Origin: Pectobacterium wasabiae CFBP 3304
GTDB lineage: Bacteria > Pseudomonadota > Gammaproteobacteria > Enterobacterales > Enterobacteriaceae
Assembly: GCF_001742185.1 (NCBI RefSeq)
Contig: NZ_CP015750.1
Span: 2,914,001 to 2,978,000, forward strand
Reading direction: 5' to 3'
Length of the DNA: 64,000 nucleotides
This document shows positions 8,777 to 17,877 of this stretch, in pieces (the stretch's first letter is position 1; every line of letters begins with the position of its first letter). Below the pieces are notes generated by a model. That model was not told the DNA's origin and made no database searches. It saw only the letters and a list, made by a program, of their open reading frames with translations. The position numbers and the translations under genes are program-made.

Positions 8777-9715
8777 ATGATCGGTTTTTTTCGTTACAGC
8801 TTCATTTTCATTGCGTCGCTGGCACTTCCTGCGGTGGCCTATTCTGCCGATGTAGTACGGATCGGATATCAAAAGTCGGCGACAACGTTAGTATTACTAA
8901 AAGAAGAAGGTTCTCTGGAAAATAGGTTACGTTCACAAGGCGTTAAAGTGGAGTGGACACAGTTTCCCGGTGGACCTCAACTGCTGGAAGGGCTGAATAT
9001 TGGTGCGATTGATTTTGGCTTCACGGGAGAAACACCGCCAGTATTCGCTCAGGCGGCAAATGCTAATTTGGTTTATGTCGCCAATGAACCCGCTTCCCCG
9101 ACGGCGGAAGCGATCCTGGTACTTAAGGATTCGCCGCTGAACTCAGTGGCACAGCTAAAAGGGAAAAAAGTCGCCTTAAATAAAGGCTCTAACGTTCACT
9201 ACTTATTAGTACGGGCGTTGTATGAAGCTGGCCTGCAATATAGCGATATTACACCCGTTTATTTACCCCCCGCGGACGCGCGTGCTGCATTTGAAAATGG
9301 CAGCGTCGATGCCTGGGTTATCTGGGATCCTTTCAGTGCCGCGGCAGAAAAACAGATCCATGCTCGGGTGCTGCGCGATGGGCGTGGGATTGTTGATAAT
9401 TACCAGTTTTATCTGGCAAGGCGCGATTTTGCTGACAAGCATCCACATATCATCACTGCGCTAATCGAGGAGGTTCGTCTGATTGGCAAGAAAGCCGTCG
9501 ATTCTCCGGAAGAGGTTGCCCGTCAGATCGCCCCCTTGTTAGGGCTTCCGGCCAATATCGCCCAGCTTGCCGTTGAGAGGCAGGGCTATGATGCACAGTT
9601 TATTTCGCCTGAAGCGATTGCCAGCCAGCAGCGTATCGCCGATACCTTTGTTGGCCTGAAATTGATTCCGAAAAAGCTGGATATCAAGCAAGCGGTATGG
9701 ATTCCACCTCAATGA
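8777..9715 (+). CDS. sulfonate/taurine-type ABC substrate-binding protein
   Basis: The protein has a signal peptide (cleavage near AVAYSA) and the family opening DVVRIGYQKSATTLVLLK. The motifs NIGAIDFGFTGETPPVFAQA and VDAWVIWDPFSA identify it as an SsuA/TauA-type aliphatic sulfonate binding protein of about 312 residues. No cognate permease or ATPase lies nearby, so it may use one encoded elsewhere. A GTG at 8771 is in frame, but the ATG at 8777 gives a normal signal peptide. The Shine-Dalgarno is poor. Position before the glycyl radical enzyme suggests its ligand feeds that enzyme. Confidence 0.82.
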   Translation: MIGFFRYSFIFIASLALPAVAYSADVVRIGYQKSATTLVLLKEEGSLENRLRSQGVKVEWTQFPGGPQLLEGLNIGAIDFGFTGETPPVFAQAANANLVYVANEPASPTAEAILVLKDSPLNSVAQLKGKKVALNKGSNVHYLLVRALYEAGLQYSDITPVYLPPADARAAFENGSVDAWVIWDPFSAAAEKQIHARVLRDGRGIVDNYQFYLARRDFADKHPHIITALIEEVRLIGKKAVDSPEEVARQIAPLLGLPANIAQLAVERQGYDAQFISPEAIASQQRIADTFVGLKLIPKKLDIKQAVWIPPQ

Positions 9716-9867
9716 CGCATGGCTCTCTATAGACGTGATTACGGTCGGCTTTGGCACGGATGATCATCTTATGGCAAGGGAAGGCATGACCGGATTATTT
9801 TTTAATCGGCACGAGGTGCGTGTTGATCAAGATACTGATCTTGAAATAAATATTATGGGGTGCATGA

Positions 9868-12348
9868 ATGAGCCAGAGCGCAACGGTGTTGAGTCCGCAG
9901 GAGTCTCGTCTTCTGCAAAACGGTGATGTACCGCGGAATAAAAAGCTGAGTAGAACCGATACGATATTGGAACAAATTCAGCAGGGAAGACCCAGTATTG
10001 ACGTAGAGCGTGCTCGCTATTTCACCGAGTCGATGCGTGTGACTGAAGGGCAAATGCTGATCCTACGCTGGGCTAAGGCGATGTATCATATTGCCGAGAA
10101 CATTACGGTCTATATCGATGATCAACAACTGATCGTCGGGCGAGCAGGGAAGCAGGGACGTTACGGTATTCTGTATCCTGAGTTGGATGGCGATTTTCTT
10201 GATGCCGCTATCAGCCAGCTTCCCCTACGCCAGGAGTCCCCGTTTACTATTGATGAAAGGGACTGCGCCGTAATCCACGACGAGATTTCCCCCTATTGGC
10301 AGGGGAAAACGTACCATGAACATTTATCGCAGGCATTGCCGGAAGAAACGTTGCGCCTGACCTACGATCCAGCAGATCGCCAGACTTCGCGATTTATCGT
10401 CAATGAAACCTCTTCCTTTCGTTCATCTATACAATGGGTGCATGATTATGAAAAGGTCTTACAGCGAGGCTTTAAAGGGATTCGGCAGGACGCAGAGCAA
10501 CGTCTGGCAGAACTTGATCCGTTTAATCCTGTTGAAAGCATGGAGAAAGCGCCATTTTTACAGGCGATTATTATCGCCGCCGACGCGATCGTACTGTGGG
10601 CTAAACGCCATGCACAGCTTGCCAAAGAATTAGCGGAAAAAGAACGTAATCCCCAGCGACAGTTGGAGTTGTTGGATATTGCCGAGCGTTGTGAATGGGT
10701 GCCGGAAAATCCAGCGCGGGATTTCCGCGATGCGCTGCAAGCACAGTGGTTTACCCAACTTTTTTCTCGTCTGGAGCAGAAGACCGGTACGATTATTTCC
10801 AATGGTCGTATGGATCAATATCTCTTTCCTTACTATCAGCGGGATATTGAACGGGGCGTGCTGGACGACGAACAGGCATTGGAGTGGTTGTCCTGCATGT
10901 GGGTTGCGATGGCGCAGTTCGTCGACTTGTATATCTCACCCACAGGCGGTGCTTTTAATGAGGGCTACGCACACTGGGAAGCGGTGACAATCGGTGGGCA
11001 GACGCCGGAAGGGATGGATGCCACCAATGCTTTATCCCATCTGTTTCTACGCTCTAAGCGCGAGTTCCCTTTGCATTATCCCGATCTGGCAGCACGTATT
11101 CATAATCGGACTCCCGCACATTTCCTCCACGATATTGCGGAGACGATTAAAGAAGGCACAGGCTTTCCAAAATTGATTAATGATGAAGAAGTCGTTCCCT
11201 TGTTGTTGTCCAAGGGGGCCGATTTTTCTCAGGCCTATGATTATGCGGTTTCAGGTTGTGCCGAGTGCAGGATGCCAAACCTCGACACTTATACCAGCCC
11301 TTGTGCTTACATCAACTTTCCTGCCGCGTTAGAAATGACGCTTTATAACGGTAGGATGCAGCGTCACGGTACAGAGTTGCTTGGTTTGGAAACGGGCGAT
11401 CCGCGCGATTTCTCCTCATGGGACGATTTCTGGCAGGCATACATCAAACAGCATAATAATTTTCTCCGCCATGCGTTTATCCAGCAAAAGATCATTATCG
11501 ATTTGCGTGCTAAACATTTCGCCTGGCCGCTGGGATCGGCATTACATGATTTGTCGATGGCTGCCTGTAAAGATATTCACCAGCCAGTGATTGAAGGCGG
11601 GATTGATTTAGGCTATTTCGAGTTTATGGGTTATGGAACGGTCATTGATTCGCTGGCGGCCATTAAAAAATTGGTTTACGAAGATCGGCGTATCACTATG
11701 TCCCAGTTGTTAGAGGCGCTGGAAGATAATTTTACGCATCATCAGGTGTTGCGCGCGCTGCTGGCTAGTGCGCCAAAATATGGTAACAACGACCCTTATG
11801 CCGATGCGATTGGTAAGACCCTGGATAAAGTCTGCCTGGATTTTACCCGCAAATATTCAAAAACGCTTGGTGTACATCTTGACCTCAGATTGGTGCCTTT
11901 CACTTCCCATGTGCCGTTTGGCAAAGTGGTACATGCCACACCAAATGGTCGTAAAGCCTGGATGCCGCTGTCTGATGGGTCCTCTGCCTCGCAGGGATGT
12001 GATGCAAAAGGGCCGACGGCGGTGCTGCTGTCTAATTACCAGACCAAGAATTATCAGTTTAGCGAACGAGCGGCTCGTTTGCTGAATATCAAGTTCACGC
12101 CATCGATTGTTGCTGGCGAGGAAGGAACGCGTAAATTATGCGATCTAATCCGTTCCTGGTGCGACCTAAAATTATGGCATGTGCAGTTTAACGTGATTAA
12201 CCGAGAAACGCTGCTGGCTGCAAAAGCCGACCCTGAACGTTATCGTGGGTTGATTGTGCGTATCGCGGGTTACAGCGCTTATTTCACCGATCTGTCACCG
12301 GATCTACAGGATGATCTGATCGCCCGAACTGGGCATGAAATGTTTTAG
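9868..12348 (+). CDS. glycyl radical enzyme (dehydratase / C-X lyase group)
   Basis: The 826-residue enzyme has the glycyl-radical loop at its C-terminus (RIAGYSAYFTDLS) and the active-site Cys in SGCAEC. The GCxE pattern is that of dehydratases and C-C, C-N or C-S lyases, not of pyruvate formate-lyase, which has adjacent cysteines. Length and domain order (PFL domain, then Gly-radical domain) are normal. It acts anaerobically after activation by the radical-SAM enzyme encoded just downstream. The substrate is not determined. Neighbouring sulfonate-binding and omega-aminotransferase genes make an isethionate- or taurine-like C-S substrate a hypothesis. The ATG at 9868 follows gggg. Confidence 0.88.
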   Translation: MSQSATVLSPQESRLLQNGDVPRNKKLSRTDTILEQIQQGRPSIDVERARYFTESMRVTEGQMLILRWAKAMYHIAENITVYIDDQQLIVGRAGKQGRYGILYPELDGDFLDAAISQLPLRQESPFTIDERDCAVIHDEISPYWQGKTYHEHLSQALPEETLRLTYDPADRQTSRFIVNETSSFRSSIQWVHDYEKVLQRGFKGIRQDAEQRLAELDPFNPVESMEKAPFLQAIIIAADAIVLWAKRHAQLAKELAEKERNPQRQLELLDIAERCEWVPENPARDFRDALQAQWFTQLFSRLEQKTGTIISNGRMDQYLFPYYQRDIERGVLDDEQALEWLSCMWVAMAQFVDLYISPTGGAFNEGYAHWEAVTIGGQTPEGMDATNALSHLFLRSKREFPLHYPDLAARIHNRTPAHFLHDIAETIKEGTGFPKLINDEEVVPLLLSKGADFSQAYDYAVSGCAECRMPNLDTYTSPCAYINFPAALEMTLYNGRMQRHGTELLGLETGDPRDFSSWDDFWQAYIKQHNNFLRHAFIQQKIIIDLRAKHFAWPLGSALHDLSMAACKDIHQPVIEGGIDLGYFEFMGYGTVIDSLAAIKKLVYEDRRITMSQLLEALEDNFTHHQVLRALLASAPKYGNNDPYADAIGKTLDKVCLDFTRKYSKTLGVHLDLRLVPFTSHVPFGKVVHATPNGRKAWMPLSDGSSASQGCDAKGPTAVLLSNYQTKNYQFSERAARLLNIKFTPSIVAGEEGTRKLCDLIRSWCDLKLWHVQFNVINRETLLAAKADPERYRGLIVRIAGYSAYFTDLSPDLQDDLIARTGHEMF

Positions 12349-12397
12349 GCGGTGAGTGTTGAGGGGAAATAACTGCGGTGCTGTCGAATTAAGTGCG

Positions 12398-13348
12398 ATG
12401 AGTGAATCGCTACTTCATTCCGAAATACTGACGGGCTGGGTATTCAATACCCAGCGTTATTCTCTGCATGACGGTGTGGGTATCCGTACTGTGGTGTTTC
12501 TGAAAGGCTGCCCGCTACGCTGTGAGTGGTGCAGCAATCCAGAATCCCAGAGCGGCAAGCCAGAAATCGCTGTTGATGTTCGTAAATGTCTGGGCGGTAC
12601 GATCTGTGGTTTGTGTGAGTCCCAGTGCCAGACGGCGGCGCTTAGCTATACACCAACCGGAGAGATATGCCTCGATCGCCACCGCTGTTCCAACTGTCTG
12701 GCGTGCACAACCCACTGTCCAACGCAGGCTTTGCATGGTTTTGGCGAGCAGATGTCGGTGCGCCAGGTTCTGGATATCGTCGAGTCTGATAGCATTTTTT
12801 ATCGGCGTTCGGGTGGGGGATTAACGCTGAGCGGTGGCGAACCGTTGATGCAAGGGGCATTTACGCTGGCGCTATTGAAGGAGGCGAGAAGAAGGCGGGT
12901 CAATACGTTATTGGAAACCTGCGGTGATGGAAATTGGTCTGATTTATGTCAGATAGCCAATTACACTGACGCCATTTATTTCGATGTGAAGAGTTTGAAT
13001 GACGAGCAGCATCGACGGTTCACACGGCGTGGCAACCGGCGCATCCTGAATAATTTACAACAGTTACGGCAAGCGTTCCCTCACTTACCTATTCATGTTC
13101 GTACACCGCTGATCCCAAGGTTTAATGCTAACTGGGATGATATTCAAGCGATCCTTGATTTCGTTTTACCTCTGCCTCAGGTTAGTTACGAAATCTTGCC
13201 GTATCACCGTTTAGGTCGCGACAAATACCGTCTGCTGGGGCGAGACTATTTTCCAGCAGAACAACGGCTTTGTGACGAGGTGGGTGCCGATATTATTCAG
13301 CAAGCCAAAACTCGCTGCGGTGAGCGTTATGGTGCGCCGATGGCATGA
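12398..13348 (+). CDS. glycyl radical enzyme activase (radical SAM)
   Basis: This protein of about 316 residues has the radical-SAM motif CPLRCEWC after the family opening YSLHDGVGIRT. An inserted ferredoxin-like region with two Cys clusters follows (from CLGGTICGLC to CSNCLACTTHCP). That domain layout is typical of activases for GCxE-type glycyl radical enzymes. It generates the radical on the upstream partner using SAM. The start is uncertain: ATG 12398 gives the usual short N-terminus, while an in-frame GTG at 12356 lies just after the previous stop. A GC hairpin at 13365-13380 separates it from the convergent yafV. Confidence 0.88.
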   Translation: MSESLLHSEILTGWVFNTQRYSLHDGVGIRTVVFLKGCPLRCEWCSNPESQSGKPEIAVDVRKCLGGTICGLCESQCQTAALSYTPTGEICLDRHRCSNCLACTTHCPTQALHGFGEQMSVRQVLDIVESDSIFYRRSGGGLTLSGGEPLMQGAFTLALLKEARRRRVNTLLETCGDGNWSDLCQIANYTDAIYFDVKSLNDEQHRRFTRRGNRRILNNLQQLRQAFPHLPIHVRTPLIPRFNANWDDIQAILDFVLPLPQVSYEILPYHRLGRDKYRLLGRDYFPAEQRLCDEVGADIIQQAKTRCGERYGAPMA

Positions 13349-13396
13349 TGGTGTCGCCGAATACCGCCGCGTTAGCGGCGATCGTCAGGAAAATGC

Positions 13397-14164
13397 TTAC
13401 AGCGTAAACCGATCGGCATCGCGCCACGCAGGGAAGGATTCCCGATAGCTTTGCAGCGCTTCCAGCGATAGCTCAGCATCCAGACGGGCGGGCTGGTTGG
13501 GGGCGGCAGAAGCCAGAATTTCCCCTTGAGCGTTAATGATCAGGCTATCGCCACGGTAGCTGTGGCCGTTGCCGTCGGTGCCAACGCGGTTGCAGCCCGC
13601 AACATAGGCCTGATTCTCAATAGCGCGTGCCGCCAGCAGCGTCTGCCAGTGTGCTGCACGTGGAGCAGGCCAGTTGGCAACATACAGCGCCAGATCGTAG
13701 TCCTGCCGATTGCGCGACCACACGGGAAAACGCAGGTCGTAGCAGATCATTGGGCAGATGCGCCAGCCGCGCCACTCAAGGGTGAGCCGCTCCGTACCCG
13801 CCTGATAGTGCTGGTGTTCATCCGCCATGCGGAACAGGTGGCGTTTATCGTAGTGATGCACCTCGCCATGCGGATCGACCAGCAGGAAACGGTTCACCGC
13901 GCCTTTTGGCGTATTCACCGCGACGCTGCCGCCGATCAGCGCATTGGTCTTTTTCGCCCATTGGCGTAGCCACGCCTCGACGACTGATTGCTCCAGACTG
14001 CCTCTGGCGGCTTCCATCGCAAAGCCGGTGGTGAACATCTCTGGTAACACAATGACATCACGACCGCTCATCTCCTCCAATAAGGTATCGAAGTGGCGCA
14101 GGTTGGCTTCTCCATCGCGCCAGACGAGTGGCTGTTGCAGCAAGGTAATCTTTAAAGTCGACAT
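13397..14164 (-). CDS. yafV: omega-amidase YafV (nitrilase superfamily)
   Basis: The 255-residue protein has the nitrilase triad: Glu in VLPEMFTTGF, Lys in YDKRHLF, and Cys in PMICYDLRFP. YafV/Nit2-type enzymes hydrolyse omega-amides such as alpha-ketoglutaramate or alpha-ketosuccinamate. These are made when a glutamine- or asparagine-dependent transaminase forms methionine from its keto acid. It overlaps the ybdL stop by 13 bases and is co-transcribed with it, which fits that partnership. Length matches E. coli YafV. Confidence 0.9.
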   Translation of the reverse strand: MSTLKITLLQQPLVWRDGEANLRHFDTLLEEMSGRDVIVLPEMFTTGFAMEAARGSLEQSVVEAWLRQWAKKTNALIGGSVAVNTPKGAVNRFLLVDPHGEVHHYDKRHLFRMADEHQHYQAGTERLTLEWRGWRICPMICYDLRFPVWSRNRQDYDLALYVANWPAPRAAHWQTLLAARAIENQAYVAGCNRVGTDGNGHSYRGDSLIINAQGEILASAAPNQPARLDAELSLEALQSYRESFPAWRDADRFTL

Positions 14165-15309
14165 AAACGCTCCGCAGCGGCATCCAACGTTGCTTCCTGT
14201 TTAGCAAAGCATAGCCGAATCAACGTATGTGGGAACGGATCGGCGCAAAAGACGGAGAGCGGAATGGCGGCCACGCCAACGTGCTCGGTCAGCCAGCGGC
14301 AGAAACTGACATCATCCAGAGCGGAAATCGCCCGATAGTCCGCCAGCAGGAAGTAGGTTCCTTCACAGGGCAAAATCTCAAAACGGCTGCCCGCCAGCGC
14401 ATTGATGAAGCGATCGCGACGTGCGCGGTAAAAATCGGGTAGTTCGCGCCAGTGTTGCGGTTGCTCACGCAGCATATCGGCAATCGCAAACTGCGCGGGC
14501 GTGTTGACGGAGAACGTCAGATATTGGTGAACCTTACGGACTTCCGCGCTTAAGGCGGCTGGTGCGACGCAATAACCGACTTTCCAGCCGGTCATGTGGA
14601 ACGTTTTACCGAACGAGGAAACGGCAATCGCGCGTTGGCGCAGTGAGGGATGGGCCAGCACGCTGGCGTGCCCGTCGCTGTCGAAACAGATGTGTTCGTA
14701 GACTTCATCGCTCAGCACGAAGATGTTACGTGCGGCAATCGCCTGCCACAACTGCTCAAAATCTGCTTTCTGCCAGACGGTGGCAGACGGATTGTGCGGC
14801 GTGTTCAGAATCACCAGCCGCGTGCGATCGCTCAGTAGGTCGGCAAAATGTGACCAATCCACGCGAAACGTCGGTGGCTGCAAGGCGATGCGCTTGAGTA
14901 CGCCGCCAGCCAGCGTAACGGCTGGTGCGTAGCTGTCATAGCTGGGATCGAAACAAATCACTTCGTCGCCGGGGCGAACCAGTGCAGCAATAGCGGCAAA
15001 CAGCGCTTCAGTTGCCCCTGCGGTGACGGTCACCTCACTATCGGCATCCGGTCGCCAGCCGTACAGTTCTTCCGTTTTTTCGGCAATGGCCTGACGCAAC
15101 GGTGCAACGCCGGTCATTGGTGCGTATTGGTTTGCGCCCTGACTGACGTGATACGCCAGCCGCTGTTGTAAATAATCCGGGCCGTCAAAATCAGGGAAAC
15201 CTTGTGATAGATTGATGGCCTGATGCTGTTGGGCCAGCGCACTCATCTGGGTAAAGATGGTGGTGCCTAGTGAAGGCAGTTTACTGTCGGGGATCAGAGC
15301 GGCGCTCAT
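14152..15309 (-). CDS. ybdL: methionine aminotransferase YbdL (MtnE function)
   Basis: This 385-residue fold-type I aminotransferase has INLSQGFPDF at the N-terminus and the PLP lysine in SFGKTFHMTGWKVGY. YbdL-type enzymes transaminate 2-keto-4-methylthiobutyrate to methionine, the last step of the salvage pathway. The ATG at 15309 is preceded by CAGGAG and gives the E. coli length; a longer frame extends upstream but lacks family-like sequence. It is divergent from mtnBCD, with a MetJ operator between them. Confidence 0.9.
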   Translation of the reverse strand: MSAALIPDSKLPSLGTTIFTQMSALAQQHQAINLSQGFPDFDGPDYLQQRLAYHVSQGANQYAPMTGVAPLRQAIAEKTEELYGWRPDADSEVTVTAGATEALFAAIAALVRPGDEVICFDPSYDSYAPAVTLAGGVLKRIALQPPTFRVDWSHFADLLSDRTRLVILNTPHNPSATVWQKADFEQLWQAIAARNIFVLSDEVYEHICFDSDGHASVLAHPSLRQRAIAVSSFGKTFHMTGWKVGYCVAPAALSAEVRKVHQYLTFSVNTPAQFAIADMLREQPQHWRELPDFYRARRDRFINALAGSRFEILPCEGTYFLLADYRAISALDDVSFCRWLTEHVGVAAIPLSVFCADPFPHTLIRLCFAKQEATLDAAAERLCRL

Positions 15310-15375
15310 AGCGGGTAGGACTCCTGCAAGCCTGTATTGCTGGTAATATAACATGCTGTTAGTATTTGGCAATCA

Positions 15376-15407
15376 AGACGCTTGGACGTTTAAACGGCTA
15401 AATGCCT
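15376..15407. promoter_or_regulatory. MetJ operator (four tandem met boxes)
   Basis: Four contiguous 8-mers resemble the met box AGACGTCT: AGACGCTT, GGACGTTT, AAACGGCT and AAATGCCT, matching 6, 6, 6 and 5 of 8 positions. Tandem 8-bp phasing is the hallmark of MetJ binding. It sits between divergent ybdL-yafV and mtnBCD, so SAM-loaded MetJ likely represses both. Confidence 0.75.
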
Positions 15408-15494
15408 TTGTGTACTAAGACATAACGAAAGCATCTATGTTTCAAAAAAAGCCCCAAAAATTTCTAGAAAAACGGACCAAAAACGGGAAGCCTC

Positions 15495-16112
15495 ATGACT
15501 GAAAATCAACAATTGACGGCGCTGCTTGCGGCCTGCCACTGGATAGGTGAGAAGGGCTGGTGTCCGGCGACGGGCGGTAATATGTCCGTGCGGCTTGATG
15601 ACGCGCAGTGCCTGATTACTGAATCGGGTAAAGATAAAGGCAGCCTTCAGGCTGAGGATTTCCTGCTGGTGGAGATTGCTACAAACCATGTGCCGAGCGG
15701 CCGCACGCCATCGGCAGAAACGGGGCTGCACACGCTGCTGTACCGTCGTGAGCCAACCATTGGTGCGGTGCTGCATACCCACTCGGTGAACGCTACTGTG
15801 CTGTCTCGGGTAGAGAAGGGTGCTGAACTGGTGCTGCACGGCTACGAAATGCAAAAATCGCTGGCGGGGCAGACCACTCATTTGGATCGCGTGGCGATCC
15901 CGATTTTCGATAACGATCAGGATATTCCGGCGCTGGCGCAGCGAGTAACCGAGTACGCCAGCCACACGCCGCTACGCTACGGTTTTCTGGTGCGTGGCCA
16001 CGGCCTTTATTGCTGGGGCGCAACGGTGAAAGACGCGCGCCGTCATCTGGAAGGATTAGAGTTCCTGTTTCAGTGCGAATTGCAGCGCCGACTGCTGGAG
16101 GCGAAAGCATGA
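15495..16112 (+). CDS. mtnB: methylthioribulose-1-phosphate dehydratase
   Basis: The 205-residue aldolase-class II-like enzyme has zinc ligands visible in [11 protein letters not shown] and in the C-terminal RGHGLYCWG. It dehydrates 5-methylthioribulose-1-phosphate to the diketo intermediate used by MtnC. It begins the mtnBCD run and overlaps mtnC by ATGA. The start ATG follows gggaag at a good distance. Confidence 0.95.
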   Translation: MTENQQLTALLAACHWIGEKGWCPATGGNMSVRLDDAQCLITESGKDKGSLQAEDFLLVEIATNHVPSGRTPSAETGLHTLLYRREPTIGAVLHTHSVNATVLSRVEKGAELVLHGYEMQKSLAGQTTHLDRVAIPIFDNDQDIPALAQRVTEYASHTPLRYGFLVRGHGLYCWGATVKDARRHLEGLEFLFQCELQRRLLEAKA

Positions 16113-16798
16113 TTACCGCAATTGTGACGGATATTGAAGGCACGACCAGCGACATCCGTTTTGTTCACAGCGTGCTGTTTCCTTATGCCCGTGAGCGGTT
16201 GGCCGACACGGTGCGACAGTTCGGTAGCGATCCTGAGATTGCGCAGGCGTTGAACGCGCTGCGTCAGGAGTTGGGTCAGCCTGATGCAGATAGCGACACA
16301 CTGATTACCGCGCTGAACCAGTTTATGGATGAAGATCGTAAATCTACGGCACTGAAGCAGCTACAAGGCATTATCTGGCGCGCGGGCTATCGTAATGGTG
16401 ATTTTCAGGGGCATCTGTACCCTGAAGTGGCAGAACAGCTCGCCGCGTGGCAGCAGCAAGGTCTTCGCTTGTATGTTTACTCATCAGGCTCGGTAGAAGC
16501 GCAGCAACTGCTGTTCGGTTACAGCAACGCGGGTGACCTGCGACCGCTGTTTAGCGACTATTTTGATACTCGCGTCGGTGCGAAGCGAGAGACGGATTCT
16601 TATCGCACGATTGCGCAAGCCATTGGGTTGCCTACTGAGCAACTGTTGTTCCTATCGGACATTCGTCAGGAGCTGGATGCCGCGCAGGAAGCCGGTTGGC
16701 ATACCTGCCAGCTTATTCGTGATGATGCAGATAACGTAAGCCGTCACCGTCAGGTGGCACGTTTTGACCAGATCGACTTACCGGAGTACGCCCAATGA
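16109..16798 (+). CDS. mtnC: enolase-phosphatase E1
   Basis: This 229-residue HAD-superfamily enzyme has the motif [20 protein letters not shown] near its start and later HAD motifs [11 protein letters not shown] and [12 protein letters not shown]. It enolises and dephosphorylates the diketo intermediate to acireductone. The open frame is longer upstream, but ATG 16109, overlapping the mtnB stop, gives the family N-terminus. It overlaps mtnD by four bases. Confidence 0.95.
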   Translation: MITAIVTDIEGTTSDIRFVHSVLFPYARERLADTVRQFGSDPEIAQALNALRQELGQPDADSDTLITALNQFMDEDRKSTALKQLQGIIWRAGYRNGDFQGHLYPEVAEQLAAWQQQGLRLYVYSSGSVEAQQLLFGYSNAGDLRPLFSDYFDTRVGAKRETDSYRTIAQAIGLPTEQLLFLSDIRQELDAAQEAGWHTCQLIRDDADNVSRHRQVARFDQIDLPEYAQ

Positions 16799-17340
16799 GT
16801 GGATTAACCATTTTTAGCGACAGCGATGCAAGCCAGCCGATTTGGCAAAGTCAGGACGCCGAGGCGATTCAGAAACAGTTGAATGATATCGGCGTGCGTT
16901 TTGAGCGCTGGGAAGCTAGCCAGAAGCTGAGTGATGCGCCGTCGTCCGAGGAAGTGCTGGCAGTCTATCAGCATGAAATCGATAAGCTGGTGGCAGAAAA
17001 AGGCTATCAAAGCTGGGATGTGATCAGTATGCGTTCGGATAACCCGCAGCGTGTGGAGCTGCGCACCAAGTTTTTATCCGAGCATGTCCATCACGAAGAT
17101 GAAGTGCGCTTTTTTGTCGAAGGCGCGGGGCTGTTCTGCCTGCATTTGAACGGCAAGATTTACCAGATTCTGTGTGAGAAGAACGATCTGCTATCTGTGC
17201 CCGCAGGCACGGCGCACTGGTTTGATATGGGACCGAAACCGCACTTCACCGCCATCCGCCTGTTTGATAACCCGGAAGGCTGGGTCGCCCATTTTACTGG
17301 CGACAAGATCGCAGATGCGTATCCGAAGTTGGAGCGTTAA
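16795..17340 (+). CDS. mtnD: acireductone dioxygenase
   Basis: The 181-residue cupin has metal ligands [11 protein letters not shown] and a later His in [10 protein letters not shown]. It oxidises acireductone to 2-keto-4-methylthiobutyrate (Fe form), which YbdL then transaminates. It is the third gene of mtnBCD, joined by an ATGA overlap. The next salvage genes, mtnA and mtnK, are more than 10 kb away beyond a type VI cargo cluster. Confidence 0.95.
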   Translation: MSGLTIFSDSDASQPIWQSQDAEAIQKQLNDIGVRFERWEASQKLSDAPSSEEVLAVYQHEIDKLVAEKGYQSWDVISMRSDNPQRVELRTKFLSEHVHHEDEVRFFVEGAGLFCLHLNGKIYQILCEKNDLLSVPAGTAHWFDMGPKPHFTAIRLFDNPEGWVAHFTGDKIADAYPKLER

Positions 17341-17877
17341 TACGCAGGTGTTTGACCCCTTGTTAACGCAAAGACAACGAGTATGGCGAGTATCAGTTTG
17401 AGGACCGGGGATACCCTGTCCTCAGATGATGACGTTGCTTTTAATTCTCTGGCTAATTTATTTAAATTGAAATTATTTCATTGTTAATCAATGCGTTTGC
17501 TTGTTTTTAGGCCTTTTTTTGTGCTATTGCCCTTTTGATCATTTTGCTATCCTTTACCCGTACTTTCTTTCTCAAAAGGAATAGCGTCAAGGATGTCACA
17601 TGGAACGTTTTCATTATTCTGCCTACTGTCCCAGCCCCGCAACTTTCTTGTTTTCTACCGTGTGAACACGCCGAGTCTTTGCTCAACCTAAATTTTCTGC
17701 GCTTCTCTCCTGTGTGGCGTTTTATCAATGTGGTGTATTTATCAACGTGGATTGTGGTGTGGGTAGACGCAGACCACAATCCAACTATTTGATATTAAAC
17801 ATGACTACGGCGTGTCGCTCTGGGGATCCGGGGCGTGTGGTAGCCATGTCGGCGGAGAAGGATGAAGGAGAGGACGG
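17341..17877. other. vgrG upstream region with perfect inverted repeat
   Basis: No gene is supported here. A perfect 10-bp inverted repeat (GGATTGTGGT at 17749-17758, ACCACAATCC at 17773-17782) with a 14-base loop lies about 100 bases before vgrG. It has no T tract, so it is not a plain terminator. It could be an operator, an attenuator or the scar of island insertion. Confidence 0.4.

Noticed and set aside
9735..9926. A 63-codon frame between the sulfonate-binding protein and the glycyl radical enzyme
   Set aside because: It runs into the glycyl radical gene in another frame, has no RBS and no recognisable sequence; treated as chance.
13365..13380. GC hairpin after the activase as a rho-independent terminator
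   Set aside because: The stem is perfect (CGCCGC-gtta-GCGGCG) but no T tract follows on either strand, so it is only mentioned in the gene entry.
17507..17792. Overlapping frames on both strands upstream of vgrG
   Set aside because: Neither has a good RBS or family-like sequence, and they overlap each other and a perfect inverted repeat; the region looks like a leader.
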